Shown: piece by piece, positions 1 through 11,009 of the stretch
How positions within the stretch are numbered: the first letter of the stretch is position 1
How the letters are laid out: each line of letters starts with the position of its first letter
NCBI GenBank assembly: GCA_013350335.1
Contig: CM023532.1
Coordinates: 32,799,708-32,863,707, forward strand
Length of the DNA: 64,000 nt
Source: Chimonanthus salicifolius
Lineage: Eukaryota > Streptophyta > Magnoliopsida > Laurales > Calycanthaceae
Direction: 5' to 3'
The notes under the pieces: generated by a model
What the model saw: the letters and a program-made list of their open reading frames with translations, nothing else
The model's database searches: none
Told to the model about the DNA's origin: nothing
Translations under genes and position numbers: made by a program

Positions 1-420
1 TCTAAAACCTATATATAAATTTTAATTTGTGGAGTGGATCCATTTGTGGCTAGAATTTCGTTAGTTTCATAAAAAAAGAATTTTACAAATTCAATTATAA
101 GTATCCATTAGAAATAAATAAAATGGCTATATTATTGTTCATGGTGATGTCACCACCATAAAGAAGGTTTATAATAAAATAATAAGAGTTACAGTATAAT
201 AATGTACTATTATATCATAGTGTAATGACAACATGTAGCATAATGTTCGTTGAGGTTAAATCATTCCATTAAATAAAGAAAAAGAATGTGAATATTCTAA
301 AAACATGAAAAACTTACTTTATTTGTCACTTTTAGCATTTCATCTAAAGTATGTAAAATAGATGGTTGAATTCAATTATAAAAAGCTATTATCTAAATTT
401 TATGATATATATATATATAT
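1..420. other. AT-rich intergenic stretch
   Basis: No open frame of useful length, no RNA gene and no recognisable repeat end is seen. The right part runs into a short TA dinucleotide tract just before the next element. Confidence 0.5.
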
Positions 421-456
421 CAGGAAAAATATATCGACTGATACGTATTTTATCGG

Positions 457-512
<56 letters not shown>

Positions 513-782
513 TTTTTTTAGATCGATGTATATTGGCAGATATGATATGTATCGGTTGTACAGTTTAAATATCGAGTTTTTTTTAAAAAAAAAATTTCGG
601 TGGTTGGGCCGAGCCGATATTGACTGATATTGGCATTTTCAAAATATTTTTTTTAAAAAGACCAGATTCCTTTCTTTTTTGTATTTTTTTAATTCAGAAA
701 AATTAAAATATATAAAAATATTGATATTTTCAAAAAAAAAAAAGAGGAGAGAGAAATTTATCGGCCGATATATCAGCCCTAC
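421..782 (-). mobile_element. CGGCCGAT-type hAT-like MITE, copy 1
   Basis: The segment begins CAGGAAAAATATATCG and ends near TATCAGCCCTAC, a decayed version of the CAGGGGT...ACCCCTG ends of better copies. It contains TATCGGCC/GGCCGATA motifs, poly-T and poly-A tracts, and the block GAGGAGAGAGAAATTTATC next to the right end, which is the reverse complement of the block near the left end of the copy at 14548, so this copy is reversed. Its length of about 360 bp agrees with the copies at 14548 and 34679. A TA dinucleotide expansion (about 463-510) lies inside. Flanks are TA-rich, so target duplications cannot be judged. Confidence 0.6.
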
Positions 783-2092
783 CTATATATATATATATAT
801 AAGTTTATGGGACAAAAGGTCCTTTCTTTAGGGTTTGTTAGCAAACAATAAACATGAACTGATCCCTAGCTATATCATCTAATGCAATTAAATGCATAAT
901 TTAAATAATTTTATTTTAATTGCCCAATTATAAATTATAAAAATAAATTGTCATAAATAACAGATGTATCTCATTTTGTAATTAGATTGATCTAGAATTG
1001 CTGCTTTTATCAATTGGGACCATTGGAGTTATCCATAGCCATTATTCACAGTAATTCTATTTATTGTCTCCCAAGGTTGGTGGGCTTTACTAATCATTTT
1101 TTTAGTATTACCATTGAAACAAGGTCTATGGTTACAGACTAATGCATGGGTCCAAAGTACTTAAACCAGGCCCATTAATATCATCTTTTACTGAATGGTC
1201 AAAATTTCAAAATTTTCTATTTTTTTTTAAATGTAATCTTAATTTTTAATTATTTTAAAGGTGGGTTAATGGAGATGTAGATGATATTTTTGGGTAAGAT
1301 TTTTCTTTGGTTTCTTTCTAGATGCATGATATAAATTTGATGTAGGTTCTCACCTAAATTGAACTCAAATTTAAATTTGAATTTGTCCTTAATTTGTATA
1401 TTTTTATTTTAATATATGATTATAATCTTCATTCCTATTATTTACACTTATGGCCAGTTTGGATCCTATTTGTTATTAAGTGTCAATCATAGATAAATAA
1501 ATGAGATAAATGTCTCTAAAAATGATGCCTTTCAATTTGAAAGTTTCAAATTAATAATTTTCATATATTTAAATATGTATCTCAATAGAATATAATTTCG
1601 ATGTACATTCATATAAAAAAAAAATCAACTTATCTAAAATTACTTCTAAACTCATTTCTTTTAACATGAACTCTTCATATTGTAGATTTTCAAATATCTA
1701 TTTATATCACCAACAAATAATATTACATAGTTAAGATATTGTATGCATGTGTCATGACATTATTAATAATTATGTACATTTTGTCACTCTAATCAATTGA
1801 AGGGAGAATATTAAAATTAGGCACATATAAAAAGTCACTCTAGGCCAAAGTTCTTAACCATGCCTAAAATGCAAGACTGAAATGAGAACTTCTTTTCCAT
1901 ACTAACCTTCTTCTATTAATGGCTATTAATGGCTTCACGTTAGATGAAAGTATCTATTTAATTGATTAATTTTTAATTCGTCAACATTATCCTCAACAAC
2001 ACGAATTTCATTTATTTAGAATCAGCTTTTTGAGTTCTTCTCTACCATTTTATGCTATTGAAAAATTGTTGCACATCATTTGGCCCATATCA
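783..2092. other. intergenic, no gene seen
   Basis: AT-rich DNA with no convincing coding frame on either strand and no clear repeat termini. Confidence 0.5.
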
Positions 2093-2097
2093 TAGGC

Positions 2098-2461
2098 TGT
2101 AATACGACCCAGCCAGAGCCCAGAGCTATACATCGAGCGTGATCGATGTATAAGGTGGTGGTGGCAGGCGAAATATCGAGTAGAGTCAATGGGTCGGTAG
2201 ATAGACACATCGACAAAGGTCGATATATCGAGCGATGTCGCGACTTGATGAAGTCCCACATCGAAAGTTGAGGCAAAAATTGAGGGGTTTATAAGAGTTA
2301 GGTGCCCCTTAATACACTATTACGTGTTTTGGGCCTCGATGATGATATAGGCCCAATGGAAATCCATGCGGATCCCCTGATTTGTGGGTCCAAAGCCTAC
2401 AATATAATACTGAACCTCGTGGTGTTGAAACAGCGGCGCCTCAGAGTGGCGAGTCGTTACA
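2098..2461 (+). repeat. 5' LTR of TRIM
   Basis: Begins TGTAATACGACCC and ends GTTACA. It carries a TATA-like TTTATAAG near 2286 and several ATCGA-rich palindromic motifs around 2130-2240. It differs from the 3' LTR by many substitutions and small indels, so the insertion is old. Confidence 0.85.
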
Positions 2462-2463
2462 GT

Positions 2464-2475
2464 TGGTATCAGAGC
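2464..2475 (+). other. primer-binding site (tRNA-iMet)
   Basis: TGGTATCAGAGC, two bases downstream of the left LTR, is the classic plant initiator-Met primer-binding sequence for reverse transcription. Confidence 0.85.
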
Positions 2476-2572
2476 CTCAGTTCAACACTTGGCCTGTGTG
2501 GGTCCATGTCCTATGTGATTCCTGTGTGTTGTGGGTCGAGTTGGGGGTGGCTCTCCTTTAAGGGGGGTAGAA

Positions 2573-2940
2573 TGTAATACCCTGACCCAGCCCAGAGCCC
2601 AGAGGTATACATCGAGCGTGGTTGATATAAGGTGGTGGTAGCAGGCGATATATCGAGCGGGGTTGATAGGTTGGTAGGTAGACACATCGACGAAGGTCGA
2701 TATATCGAGTGATGTGGCGACTTGATGAAGTCCCACATCGAAAGTTGAGGTAAAAATTGAGGGGTTTATAAGGCTTAGGTGCCCCTTAATACAGTATTAT
2801 GCATTGTGGGCCTCGATGGTGTAGGCCCAATGGAAATCTGTGTGGAACCCCCCCTACGATTAGTGGGTCCAAAGCGGACAATATAATACTGAACCATATG
2901 GTGTTGAAACTGTGGCACCTCGGAGGGACGGGTCATTACA
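2573..2940 (+). repeat. 3' LTR of TRIM
   Basis: Second copy of the LTR, TGTAATACCCTGACCC to GGTCATTACA, preceded by the polypurine tract. Confidence 0.85.
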
Positions 2941-3008
2941 TGGGCCATTGAAAGAAAAACTAGTAACATGTTCAAATGTGCAATCAGGTCTCTAGTATTG
3001 TATAGTTT

Positions 3009-3215
3009 CTTTTTTTTTTTTCCTATGTCTAAGGTGTCTGAGCCTCTTAGAACGTTCGACTAATCTTTAACGCACGTGCAGATTTTCCTACCCATACACA
3101 CTGAATAACTTTACGGATATGGAGAGTACCCCTTTTAAATGGAGAGGAAATCGAACTCAGAATTTTTATCTTCTGAAGTAAATTCCTGAGCATTATTCCA
3201 ACCCGTTTGAATTGA
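3009..3215 (-). mobile_element. tRNA-derived SINE
   Basis: On the minus strand the unit starts with a tRNA-like head that includes AATGCTCAGGAAT (A-box-like) and GAGTTCGATTTCC (B box). It then runs through a unique tail to a poly(A) run, seen as poly(T) at 3009-3022 on the plus strand. RNA polymerase III boxes plus a 3' A tail are the SINE hallmark. The exact 5' end is uncertain. Confidence 0.6.
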
Positions 3216-4111
3216 GTAAATGGTTTCTAATATTTAGGAAGCAAAAATGGTAGATTGACTGATAGAATTTAGTTGTCAATGAATGCTTCTGGATGCATAC
3301 AAACATGATAATTTATGAAGGTTTATAGGGTTGTTGTCGTCAGCCAATTTTTTTCGTCAGATTTTAAAAAGGAGCCCAGTTTCTATTTTCACCAAATTAC
3401 CTGAACTCGCAAGTACCTTTAAACCACTACACAAGTGGGCCTAGCCATGTTCTTTCACTGTCAACATCAAGAGTTACAGTAGATGTGATTTTATGGTGAC
3501 GTTCATTATTCTAAAGGTGTTTAAAAGCATAATTTTTTTTATTAAATCATTTACATCTAAAAATTGAATATTTTAATTTTAGCATTTAGCTAGCAGTATA
3601 TTAGAATTCAAAATGGTAGTTCATAAAAAGATCTCATTATTTTAAAAAGATTATTACAATCAAACAACAAAATCTCATTATATTAAAAAGATTATTCATA
3701 ATCTCTTAAATTTATAATTCTAAAAAGGTTGGAGTGATCATGAGAATCTCTCTTAGGCAGTGACTCCACCCCAAAGGGCCATTTTACGTAGAATTACTTG
3801 TTGTGTATGAGTAGGCAAGCTTGCATATGTTCAAAGAATTTGTCTAGTAATCTAAGAGACATGAACGCCTTAATAAAAAATTCTCTTAATTCATAATCTT
3901 TCAAATTTGAAATCTCTTAATTGCTATGTACACATTCATATAGACATCTCTTCCCTCAAAACTTTCCCAAAGTCGCCCATGAATTTACCCATCCTCCAAT
4001 CTCCCAATCCAAATGCAACTATAGTTGAGAGAGAGAGATTTAAATTGAAAGTTGAAACAATAATGCAACAAACACAAAAGATATCACATACAAATATACG
4101 ATATTTTAAAC
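3216..4111. other. intergenic, no gene seen
   Basis: AT-rich. A short imperfect direct repeat of TCTCATTAT...AAAAAGATTAT occurs near 3635-3700. No coding or RNA signal is recognised. Confidence 0.45.
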
Positions 4112-4248
4112 CACTAGGTGTGTCCGAGAGTGGTTAAGGCAGGAGTGGGTTTGCTCATCATCTCCTGTTTTCGACCCCTACCTGCCTTCGAATTAAGTGG
4201 GGCTGACTATGTGGTCTAGGCAGGTTTTACGGAATTAGTCATGTTGAG
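4112..4248 (+). mobile_element. tRNA(Ser/Leu)-like SINE
   Basis: The head GTGTCCGAGAGTGGTTAAGG resembles the D-arm/A box of a Ser or Leu tRNA, and GTTTTCGACCCC about 45 bases later is a B-box-like match. The tail ACGGAATTAGTC resembles the 3' motif GGAATTAGTCTCACC of the fragments at 19555, 22590 and 50010. No long A tail is visible, so the 3' end is probably decayed. Confidence 0.55.
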
Positions 4249-4456
4249 TAAAATACCTCAGAGATAATTTCATTATCCGAAAAACAAATTTACAAGATTT
4301 ATACAGCTCTACAATATGAGTGATTTTGTAATAGTGAAATATAGAGTTTAATATTTTCTTCCTCACTTTTCTCTCAATGGAAATGAATTTTATATGCTGG
4401 CAAAGATACAATAAGTACACTACATTAGATACTAAATTACACAAAAAAAAAAAAAA

Positions 4457-4653
4457 GCCAGCATCCTTTCACTAGTATTTTGTGTAATTCAACATAAATT
4501 TTACTGTATTGCTCATTTTGACCTTCGAATCAGCTCGTCGAACCTTTTGTTGTAAGTGATTCGAAGGGTTCGGCGAGCTGATTGTAAGGGCAAAATGGGA
4601 AACACAATAAAACCTGTCTCGAGTTATACAAAATGCCCGTAAAAGGATCGCTG
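4457..4653. mobile_element. foldback MITE with long inverted repeats, copy 1
   Basis: The ends GCCAGCATCC and GGATCGCTG, and the arms after them, are inverted repeats reaching almost to the centre: the left arm with TTCGAATCAGCTCGTCGAACC-like sequence pairs with the right arm around GGTTCGGCGAGCTGATT. The whole 197-bp unit could fold into one hairpin. It sits in a poly(A) run, so an 8-base duplication cannot be told from the tract. Related copies are at 13066, 14369, 24334 and 25762. Confidence 0.7.
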
Positions 4654-6184
4654 AAAAAAAAAAAAAACACTGTATCCTTAAAACCTTAATTAGGGTTTAG
4701 TGTCCAAGAAACTTCCTCATGAACCCTTGTTGAAATTCTCTTTCAGCCTTAAAACTTTTGCTGTAATAGTGCCCCACCAGATCAAATGGCCCCCATTCAA
4801 ATCACATGATCCAAACGTCCAAACTTATGTTGTTCATCTAACCCATTTCAGAAAGATCGTAATCCTCATTATCCTCTTAACGGCAGAATAGAGGAATAGA
4901 GAAGCTGGAGATAGAAATAAGAGAGAGAGAAGTGAAAGAGATGGTTTCTGTATACTGACGCTTCTCTTTCCGTGAGTATTAATCGCATTGGATCACACGC
5001 CGCGTTTATTGACAGTGTATTGTTCACGTCTCTGAATCAATCTCTGATCTTCATCTCTCCCAAACAAAGACAAATCGCCCCACGATTGAAACCACTCTCC
5101 ACGGTAGAAACGTGCAGTTTCTTTCACCACCTTCGTCTCGTCGCCCTCCCTTTTCATTACCAAACCCAACACTTTCCTTCCCTCTTCTTCTCACCACAAA
5201 CATGCTCCAATGGGTTTAAGTTGCCGGGGTTGATCTTTGATTTCTTCAGTTTCAAAAAAATAAAATAAATTATGTTAGTAATGAAATTGACTGAATTTTG
5301 TGTTTTTTCCTTTCAAATTTTTACACTGGAAAGGACAGAAACAACGGAACCCATTTGAGAAAATTTAAAGGTCGTAAGAAGAAGGAACTGAGAGAGACAG
5401 TAAAAAACATAGAAGGATGGATTGTGGGGTAACAAAAGACGTGATTTTGATAGAATAAAATGAAAGAAAAACTTGGATAACTAATCTAAAATAGATGAGA
5501 AATTGAAAGGACAAATGTAGAAGGGAGCCCAAATACATGGAAAATCTTTCCCTACAAATCCGTTTTTTAAAAGTTGATGGAAAATTACTCTTTGCCCTTC
5601 CACTTAAAACAGGTATGTAGAGAAAGATTTTTCAAGTGTCTATACGGCTCCCCACGTAGAAGGAATTAAAGAATTGAAAAGTTTGGAAAAAGAGATGAGG
5701 GATGGTGGGACACGGGAATACATGAATTTCTCTACAATTAGATAATTGAAATCAATGACTTTGATGATGAAGATGTGTAACTCTTGGAACCATCATTTTT
5801 TTTTTGAAATGGAAGTTGGAACCATCATTTGAGACCATCCTTATGTGGGTCCCTGCAAAAGTAGACATGGGTGGGCCCCACTTCTTAATATCTTCATTGC
5901 AATGAAATATCTGTAAGAATGATTGCAATTTGCCAAGGAGAAATGAGTATTTGATGTTGAAAATGAAAGAAGTAGACTTCTGGTCAAAGCAGTGTTTTTT
6001 TTTTCAATTTTTCTAAAGGACAAATGAATGGAGAAAGATCTCTCTATCAATCTATCCATCAAATGGTGATGGAGAAGACCTTCTTCCATATGACGCGTTT
6101 CATTTTTGTCTTTGAAGTTATTTTGATGGCTACATAAAGACAATGACATTGTGAAAAGAAATACCCATGATTTTTCTCAACAAA

Positions 6185-6237
<53 letters not shown>

Positions 6238-7363
6238 GGTTAGGTCAAGAAGGAAAGAATTCTACACTCAATGACGTGTTTTATTTTGTCTCTGAAGCTT
6301 GTTTTGGACGGCTAAAAAGGACATGACATTAAGAAGAGAATGGCAAAAGAAAGACAATATTCTCATGAAAAACCTTCTGTCAAAGAAATTTTCTAAACTT
6401 TTTGATTTCTATTTTTGATGGGCATGTCAGAATCGTTTATATGGACCACCATCACACCAATTAGCAATTAAAGAGCAACGTCCACAAGCTTTCGTATCTC
6501 TGTTTTTCTGATTCTCTAATAAAAGAGAGCCTTAGAACTTGAACCATTCTTCCATCCACCGACCTTGATCAACTCTGGGCTTTCTTTTCTTTTCTTCTCT
6601 TTCAATCTCAGCTTTCGGTCGCTCTCAGTCCAGATAAGAGAATGTCATAGATGAAGGAAGCAAATAAATGAATCCCTTAAAAGAGGACACACACAAAGAC
6701 GGGAAGATTGGTACTCTTCAGTCCTCGCCAAAATTCTAAGTGCAGGAGACATAGATGCCCGGATATTAAGCTCTCTCTTACTTGTTTCTTACCTTAACTT
6801 CCTCTTCACCATGTGGAAAGTACACCCATTTTCATTTTCATGAGAGTAAATTGAGCTTGATTATATAAGATGATAGTTCCATGCCAATTCGTGAGGTTTA
6901 ATCGCATACAATTTTCAAAATTTCATATTTGCATTTGATTCTACTCGTGTTCTCTGAACTTAAGTTGGATTCATGAAACTAGGCCAAGTACAATATGTAG
7001 AGCCGGATCACAACACCAACTTCAATAGTAAAAAGAAATGACAGTTCTCTTTATTCTACAGCTATGAAATCATGACTTTTGAACCACTATCAACACAAAT
7101 TTAATTCATTTAAAGTGACCCAACAGATAGATTGTCGCCACTCATTCGTACCCCAATAATTTCTTTATCAGGACTGGACATCATTAAGCATTACTTAATT
7201 AAATCCTAATCACTGTCATTGAAATTTTTTTTTCAACTGAGATGTCCTAAAAACCCTTCGGAGACAACATTAAAACATGGTTGAAGAATTCCATTTCTGG
7301 TTGAAAATTTGCACCATGATCGAGTGTCTATCAGTAATTGTACGAAACCCATCTCAGAAACCT
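4654..7363. other. intergenic; GA/CT tracts and a weak direct repeat
   Basis: No recognised gene. A GAGAGAGA-rich patch near 4905-4935 is followed by a 98-codon open frame at 4972-5268 (+) with no recognisable domain; it is probably chance. Two diverged copies of a sequence beginning GACGCGTTTCATTTTTGTC (6092) and GACGTGTTTTATTTTGTC (6272) flank the CT microsatellite at a spacing of about 180 bp. Confidence 0.45.
6187..6233. repeat. (CT)n microsatellite
   Basis: About 47 bases of uninterrupted CT dinucleotide. Confidence 0.95.
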
Positions 7364-7686
7364 AAGCACCCGACTCTTTAAAGCCTAACTTCTACTGTTT
7401 CTAACATGCTTGTCCAATTTTTCAACTTAAGCACCCAACTCTGTAAAGCCTAACTTCTACTGTTTCTAACATGCTTGTCCAATTTTTCAACTTAAGGACC
7501 CAACTCTTTAAAGCCTAATTTCTACTGTTTCTAACATGCTTGTCCAATTTTTCAACTTAAGGACCCAACTCTTTAAAGCCTAATTTCTACTGTTTCTAAC
7601 ATGCTTGTCCAATTTTTCCTTAAGCACCCAACTCTTTAAAGCCTAACTTCTACTGTTTCTAACATGCTTGTGCAATTTTTCAACTT
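7364..7686. repeat. 65-bp minisatellite, 5 copies
   Basis: Five consecutive copies begin AAGCACCC or AAGGACCC at 7364, 7429, 7494, 7559 and 7622. The periods are 65, 65, 65 and 63 bp. Each includes TCTACTGTTTCTAACATGCT. Copies differ at only a few positions, so expansion is recent compared with the surrounding repeats. Confidence 0.93.
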
Positions 7687-8434
7687 GGCTTTTCTCTTAA
7701 GCCACGTAGAATCGAAACCCATTTGAGAATCATTATTCTCTACTCCATGGCTCAAAAGAAAGAGGTGGTGTTCCTATTTGTAGTACATGAGTGGTTGTAA
7801 ATGGAAACCCAATGCATCAAAATTAGGGGTGCATTTGGATTGGAGAAAAGTTTTTGGGGAATTTCCTTAGACAGGGGATTGTACTGATTATAGAGTTCTC
7901 TTTGTTGAAAAACTCTCTTAGAATTTTGTTTAGTAATGAAGGTTAAAGGGTACAAGGAGAGAAAAATTTCACTAGGAGAAAGATAAAAGATCTTGTTCTG
8001 TAAACATTAAGGAGGAGAAAATTGTCATATGGACAAAGAAGATGCTTTTTGGAAATAATGGCGGGAGAGGGAGGTACAGAGGAGAAACCCTTTTTCTTAC
8101 TGCCCAACTCATTGCTAAACAAATGAAAGTAGGAGAAACCCTTTCATCCTATCCAAACACACAAAGGGTTTTACATTGGTATGTTTCCATAGTACTTGAA
8201 ATTTAATACAAACAATTCACTAGAAATTCAAGCATTCATTTCCATGAGTATGTAACTTTCACGTACAAAATTACTGAACAGGAAAAACTCCCATCGATCG
8301 ATATTCGTCAGTCTACGAAAGGAAGCAAGAAAAGGGTAAGGTAACCTTCTTCATGGAGAGGTCTTAGGCCATTGTATTCTGCCAAGTAGTCCCCCACTTC
8401 TCCTCCCTTCTTCCCCAAAAAGCAACAGTACAAT
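7687..8434. other. intergenic, no gene seen
   Basis: No coding frame with recognisable content. It would be the 3' flank of the orphan exon on the minus strand at 8435-8615. Confidence 0.4.
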
Positions 8435-8615
8435 TTACATGCATTTGTCCAAGTACCTCTCCAAAGAGTACAGAGTTTCCAGCTGGGACAATGCTTCTTT
8501 GGCATAATGCAGCCAAGGCAAGTAAAGAGCATTGAGATAGTTTTTGCATGCGAGAGTATTAATTGCATGAAGTCCTTGTCCAATCAAGATCAGGAGATGA
8601 TAATCAGAAATCTGT
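8435..8615 (-). pseudogene. orphan terminal-exon-like fragment, unknown family
   Basis: On the minus strand TTGGTATCTTGCAG makes a good 3' splice acceptor ending at 8616. Reading one base into the exon, a frame of 59 codons runs to a TAA at 8435-8437. The peptide is rich in Leu, Tyr and Ala (for example LNALYLPWLHYAKEALSQL) and looks like a helical protein end rather than random AT-rich translation. I do not recognise the family. No other exon is evident upstream (higher coordinates), where a SINE lies at 8858-9052. It may be the last exon of a gene with exons I cannot see, a relic, or chance. Confidence 0.3.
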
Positions 8616-8857
8616 CTGCAAGATACCAAGTTTGTAGTCCAATGACAGAAAAAAAACAGCTCTAAATCAGATGGTTCTGATCATCAAGAATCACATTAAA
8701 TACCACCCAACAATGGTAACATGAAACTAAATTATTTCAGTGCATGGAGGTAGTATGAGAAAATTGCAAAGTAAATGTGGCTAGAGGGGACCTATATTGC
8801 CATTGATTTATGTACCCATATGAATCCCAAATTGCAAGAAAGAAAGGTTTTCATTAA

Positions 8858-9052
8858 TTTTTTTTTCTTTTATGGCTAAGAAACTCTAAGACTCCCACTT
8901 TTCTTTGAGTACGAAAGTATTAGATAAAATTGTTGATGCAGGCAATCCCCCACAAACCACGGGCATTAGGTGACCATGAGACTCGAATATGAGACCTCTA
9001 GTTCTTGAGTCGAAAAGACTACCAGTTGAGCTATCTAGTGCGATATAGGTTG
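8858..9052 (-). mobile_element. tRNA-derived SINE
   Basis: On the minus strand the head contains TAGCTCAACTGGTAG, an excellent A box of Lys/Arg-type tRNAs, and ATATTCGAGTCTCA about 35 bases on, an excellent B box. A unique body follows and ends in an A-rich tail (T-rich on the plus strand near 8858-8871). Confidence 0.75.
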
Positions 9053-10317
9053 TAAAAGGTATTTTTGTAATTTTACACTTTGATATCATATATAGCATCT
9101 TTGACGAATTTTTAAAGTGATGTTAAACTTATCTTTATTGAAAGATGCATGAGGAAGAGAGAATTGTAATCTTACTTTTAAAGATAGTGAAATTGCTCCT
9201 ATCATATTATTAACATTAGCATATGTCATTCTATATAATCTTATAATTTTTTATGTGAATACTTGTTTGTTTGTTGCCTTGTTGTTTCTCTGTCTCTCAA
9301 CAATAATCGCAATAATTTGAAGAAAAATTGAAATAAAATGTTGTTGAACCATATCTCCGTTATTGCTTTCTAATCAAAATTTGTACTAAAGATTGTCATA
9401 AAACAATAGAAGGCTCTTACTTTTACAGTGTTATAGGACGTAAATCGTCTGGTCATGATGACTCAAAGTCTATGTCGTATAGTGCATTGACATTAAATAA
9501 TTTATAATGTCACCAATCAACAACTGCCATGTAAACTAATTCCAAACTCATTGGTGTGGCAGTTGTTAATTGGTGGCACTATAAATTTTCAATAGATGAT
9601 TCAATTCCAAAGTTGAAATGGACGAGTGCTCTAGCAAACATGTAGAAGGTGGAGCCTACATTGGCGACTAAAAGAATTAGATGGTTGGATAGGTCATTAT
9701 TAGAACTATCAAACTATTAAAAATGAGATTCATTTTAAATTTTATTTTTTAGCAAATAAAATCATTGATAAGTATTTTACATACAATGTTTACTTCAACA
9801 GTGATACTAACAATTGCAACAACATTTTGAGTCTGCCTTGATGGAATTCTATATATACTACTGTTCTCTAAATAGTGTGAGATTGAAAAATATTTCAACA
9901 ATACGTACGTCATAAATAACTAAAAACCATTGTTAATTTTTTTGCTCTCTTATGTATTTAGAGTTGAATCATATAATTATATTTGATTATTGATCTAGGA
10001 AATCTTATTATTTATGTTGGAGGAATGTTTTACTTAAAATGTAGTTAAATAAGTTCTTTTATTATGTTAAGTAAAAAGTATTTTAAAAATACAAATAAAA
10101 GATATTTCTATGAAAAAAGGGAGTTATGCATACATTCAGTTTTTCTTTTCTTACATATCTTTTTTTTTAAATTTTGAATGAAATGACCTTTTTGACTCTT
10201 TTCGACAGTTCGTTCTACGAAAGATTAAGTGGAAGGACAAAAGAATCTTTTCCCTCAAAATTTTTAAAAATAGTGTATGGAGAAAGAAGAATTGTTGCGC
10301 CTAAGGGCAACCGGTAT
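9053..10317. other. intergenic, no gene seen
   Basis: AT-rich. A local inverted repeat pairs GTCACCAATCAACAACTGCCA (near 9509) with TGGCAGTTGTTAATTGGTGGC (near 9556), a possible MITE or hairpin. Nothing coding is recognised. Confidence 0.4.
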
Positions 10318-10335
10318 GGTGGCCATATGGCCACC
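10318..10335. repeat. 18-bp perfect palindrome
   Basis: GGTGGCCATATGGCCACC reads the same on both strands. It lies in a small GC-rich island (about 10290-10430) inside very AT-rich DNA. Confidence 0.9.
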
Positions 10336-10388
10336 GTGATTGGACCGTATGGGGCTAGTTATTTGTGGGGCCCACATGATTTTTTGTT

Positions 10389-10429
10389 AAATGGCTGGCT
10401 ACAGATAACACATGTGTAGCCAGCCATTT
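10389..10429. repeat. perfect 15-bp inverted repeat (hairpin)
   Basis: AAATGGCTGGCTACA (10389-10403) and its exact reverse complement TGTAGCCAGCCATTT (10415-10429) are separated by 11 bases. A transcript would form a strong stem-loop. It may be the end of an unidentified transposon. Confidence 0.85.
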
Positions 10430-10797
10430 CTTTCTCTCTCCTCTTTACATATATATATATATAAAACTTGTATATAGTTTTGGATTTTTTTTATTTTCTC
10501 TTTTTATTTATTTATTTGATTATTTTGGATTTTTTGTTTTATTTTTGGGTATAATTTGTATATTAGGGCAAATAATTATTTTTTTCTTTACTTTATTATT
10601 TTATTTTTTATACAAAAAATAAAAAATAACTCTTTACCTTTTGATTTTTTTTTCCTTTACATTTGTAAACAAAATATATGAGAAACAAAAAATTAAAATT
10701 ATAGCTATTGAGAAACAAAAATGCAAGATTTAACTAAACAAGGCCGCATGTTTGCCGAATCAGGAATCGAAGGAGAGCAATTGAGACTTAAAGTTAG

Positions 10798-11009
10798 CAT
10801 GGAAAAAGAACGAACTAAACAACTGGAGATACTAATCAACTTTGGAGAAAGAACGGACTAAACAGCTGGAGATAAAAATAAAAGAAAGGATGGCTGATAT
10901 AGAATTTGAAAGATATATAATGAGTCGAGATCCATCAAAGGTGGCAACAGAAATAGAAAAAGTGTGGATCATTGCACAACAAAATACAATCATAGATAAA
11001 TTAACTTAA
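10798..11009 (+). pseudogene. PIF/Harbinger-type accessory ORF remnant (NAM-associated C-terminal-like)
   Basis: From 10845 to the TAA at 11007-11009 an open frame of 55 codons reads EKERTKQLEIKIKERMADIE and then FERYIMSRDPSKVATEIEKV. This resembles the Lys/Glu-rich helical C-terminal end of the plant no-apical-meristem-associated proteins, many of which are the accessory ORF of PIF/Harbinger transposons. The segment encoding EKERTKQLEI is also present immediately upstream in another frame (from 10798), so there is an internal tandem duplication that breaks the frame. No transposase is visible nearby. The family call rests on my reading of composition and motif, not on a search. Confidence 0.4.

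Larger units (their letters stand above)
2098..2940 (+). mobile_element. TRIM (miniature LTR retrotransposon), complete
   Basis: Two direct repeats of about 366 bp (2098-2461 and 2573-2940) both start TGTAATAC and end TTACA. They flank an internal part of only 111 bp. Directly after the left repeat is TGGTATCAGAGC (2464-2475), the primer-binding site complementary to initiator tRNA-Met. Directly before the right repeat is a purine tract, TTAAGGGGGGTAGAA (about 2558-2572). Flanking pentamers TAGGC and TGGGC match at 4 of 5 positions as a target duplication. There is no gag or pol, so it must move in trans. This is the standard TRIM layout, with LTRs a little longer than most. Confidence 0.88.

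Noticed and set aside
2050..2975. Duplicate minus-strand frames with near-identical peptides (starting MGLHQVATSLDIST) as a small gene family
   Set aside because: They are translations of the two LTRs of the TRIM element.
7364..7686. CRISPR array
   Set aside because: Direct head-to-tail 65-bp repeats without spacers in a plant nuclear context; it is a minisatellite.
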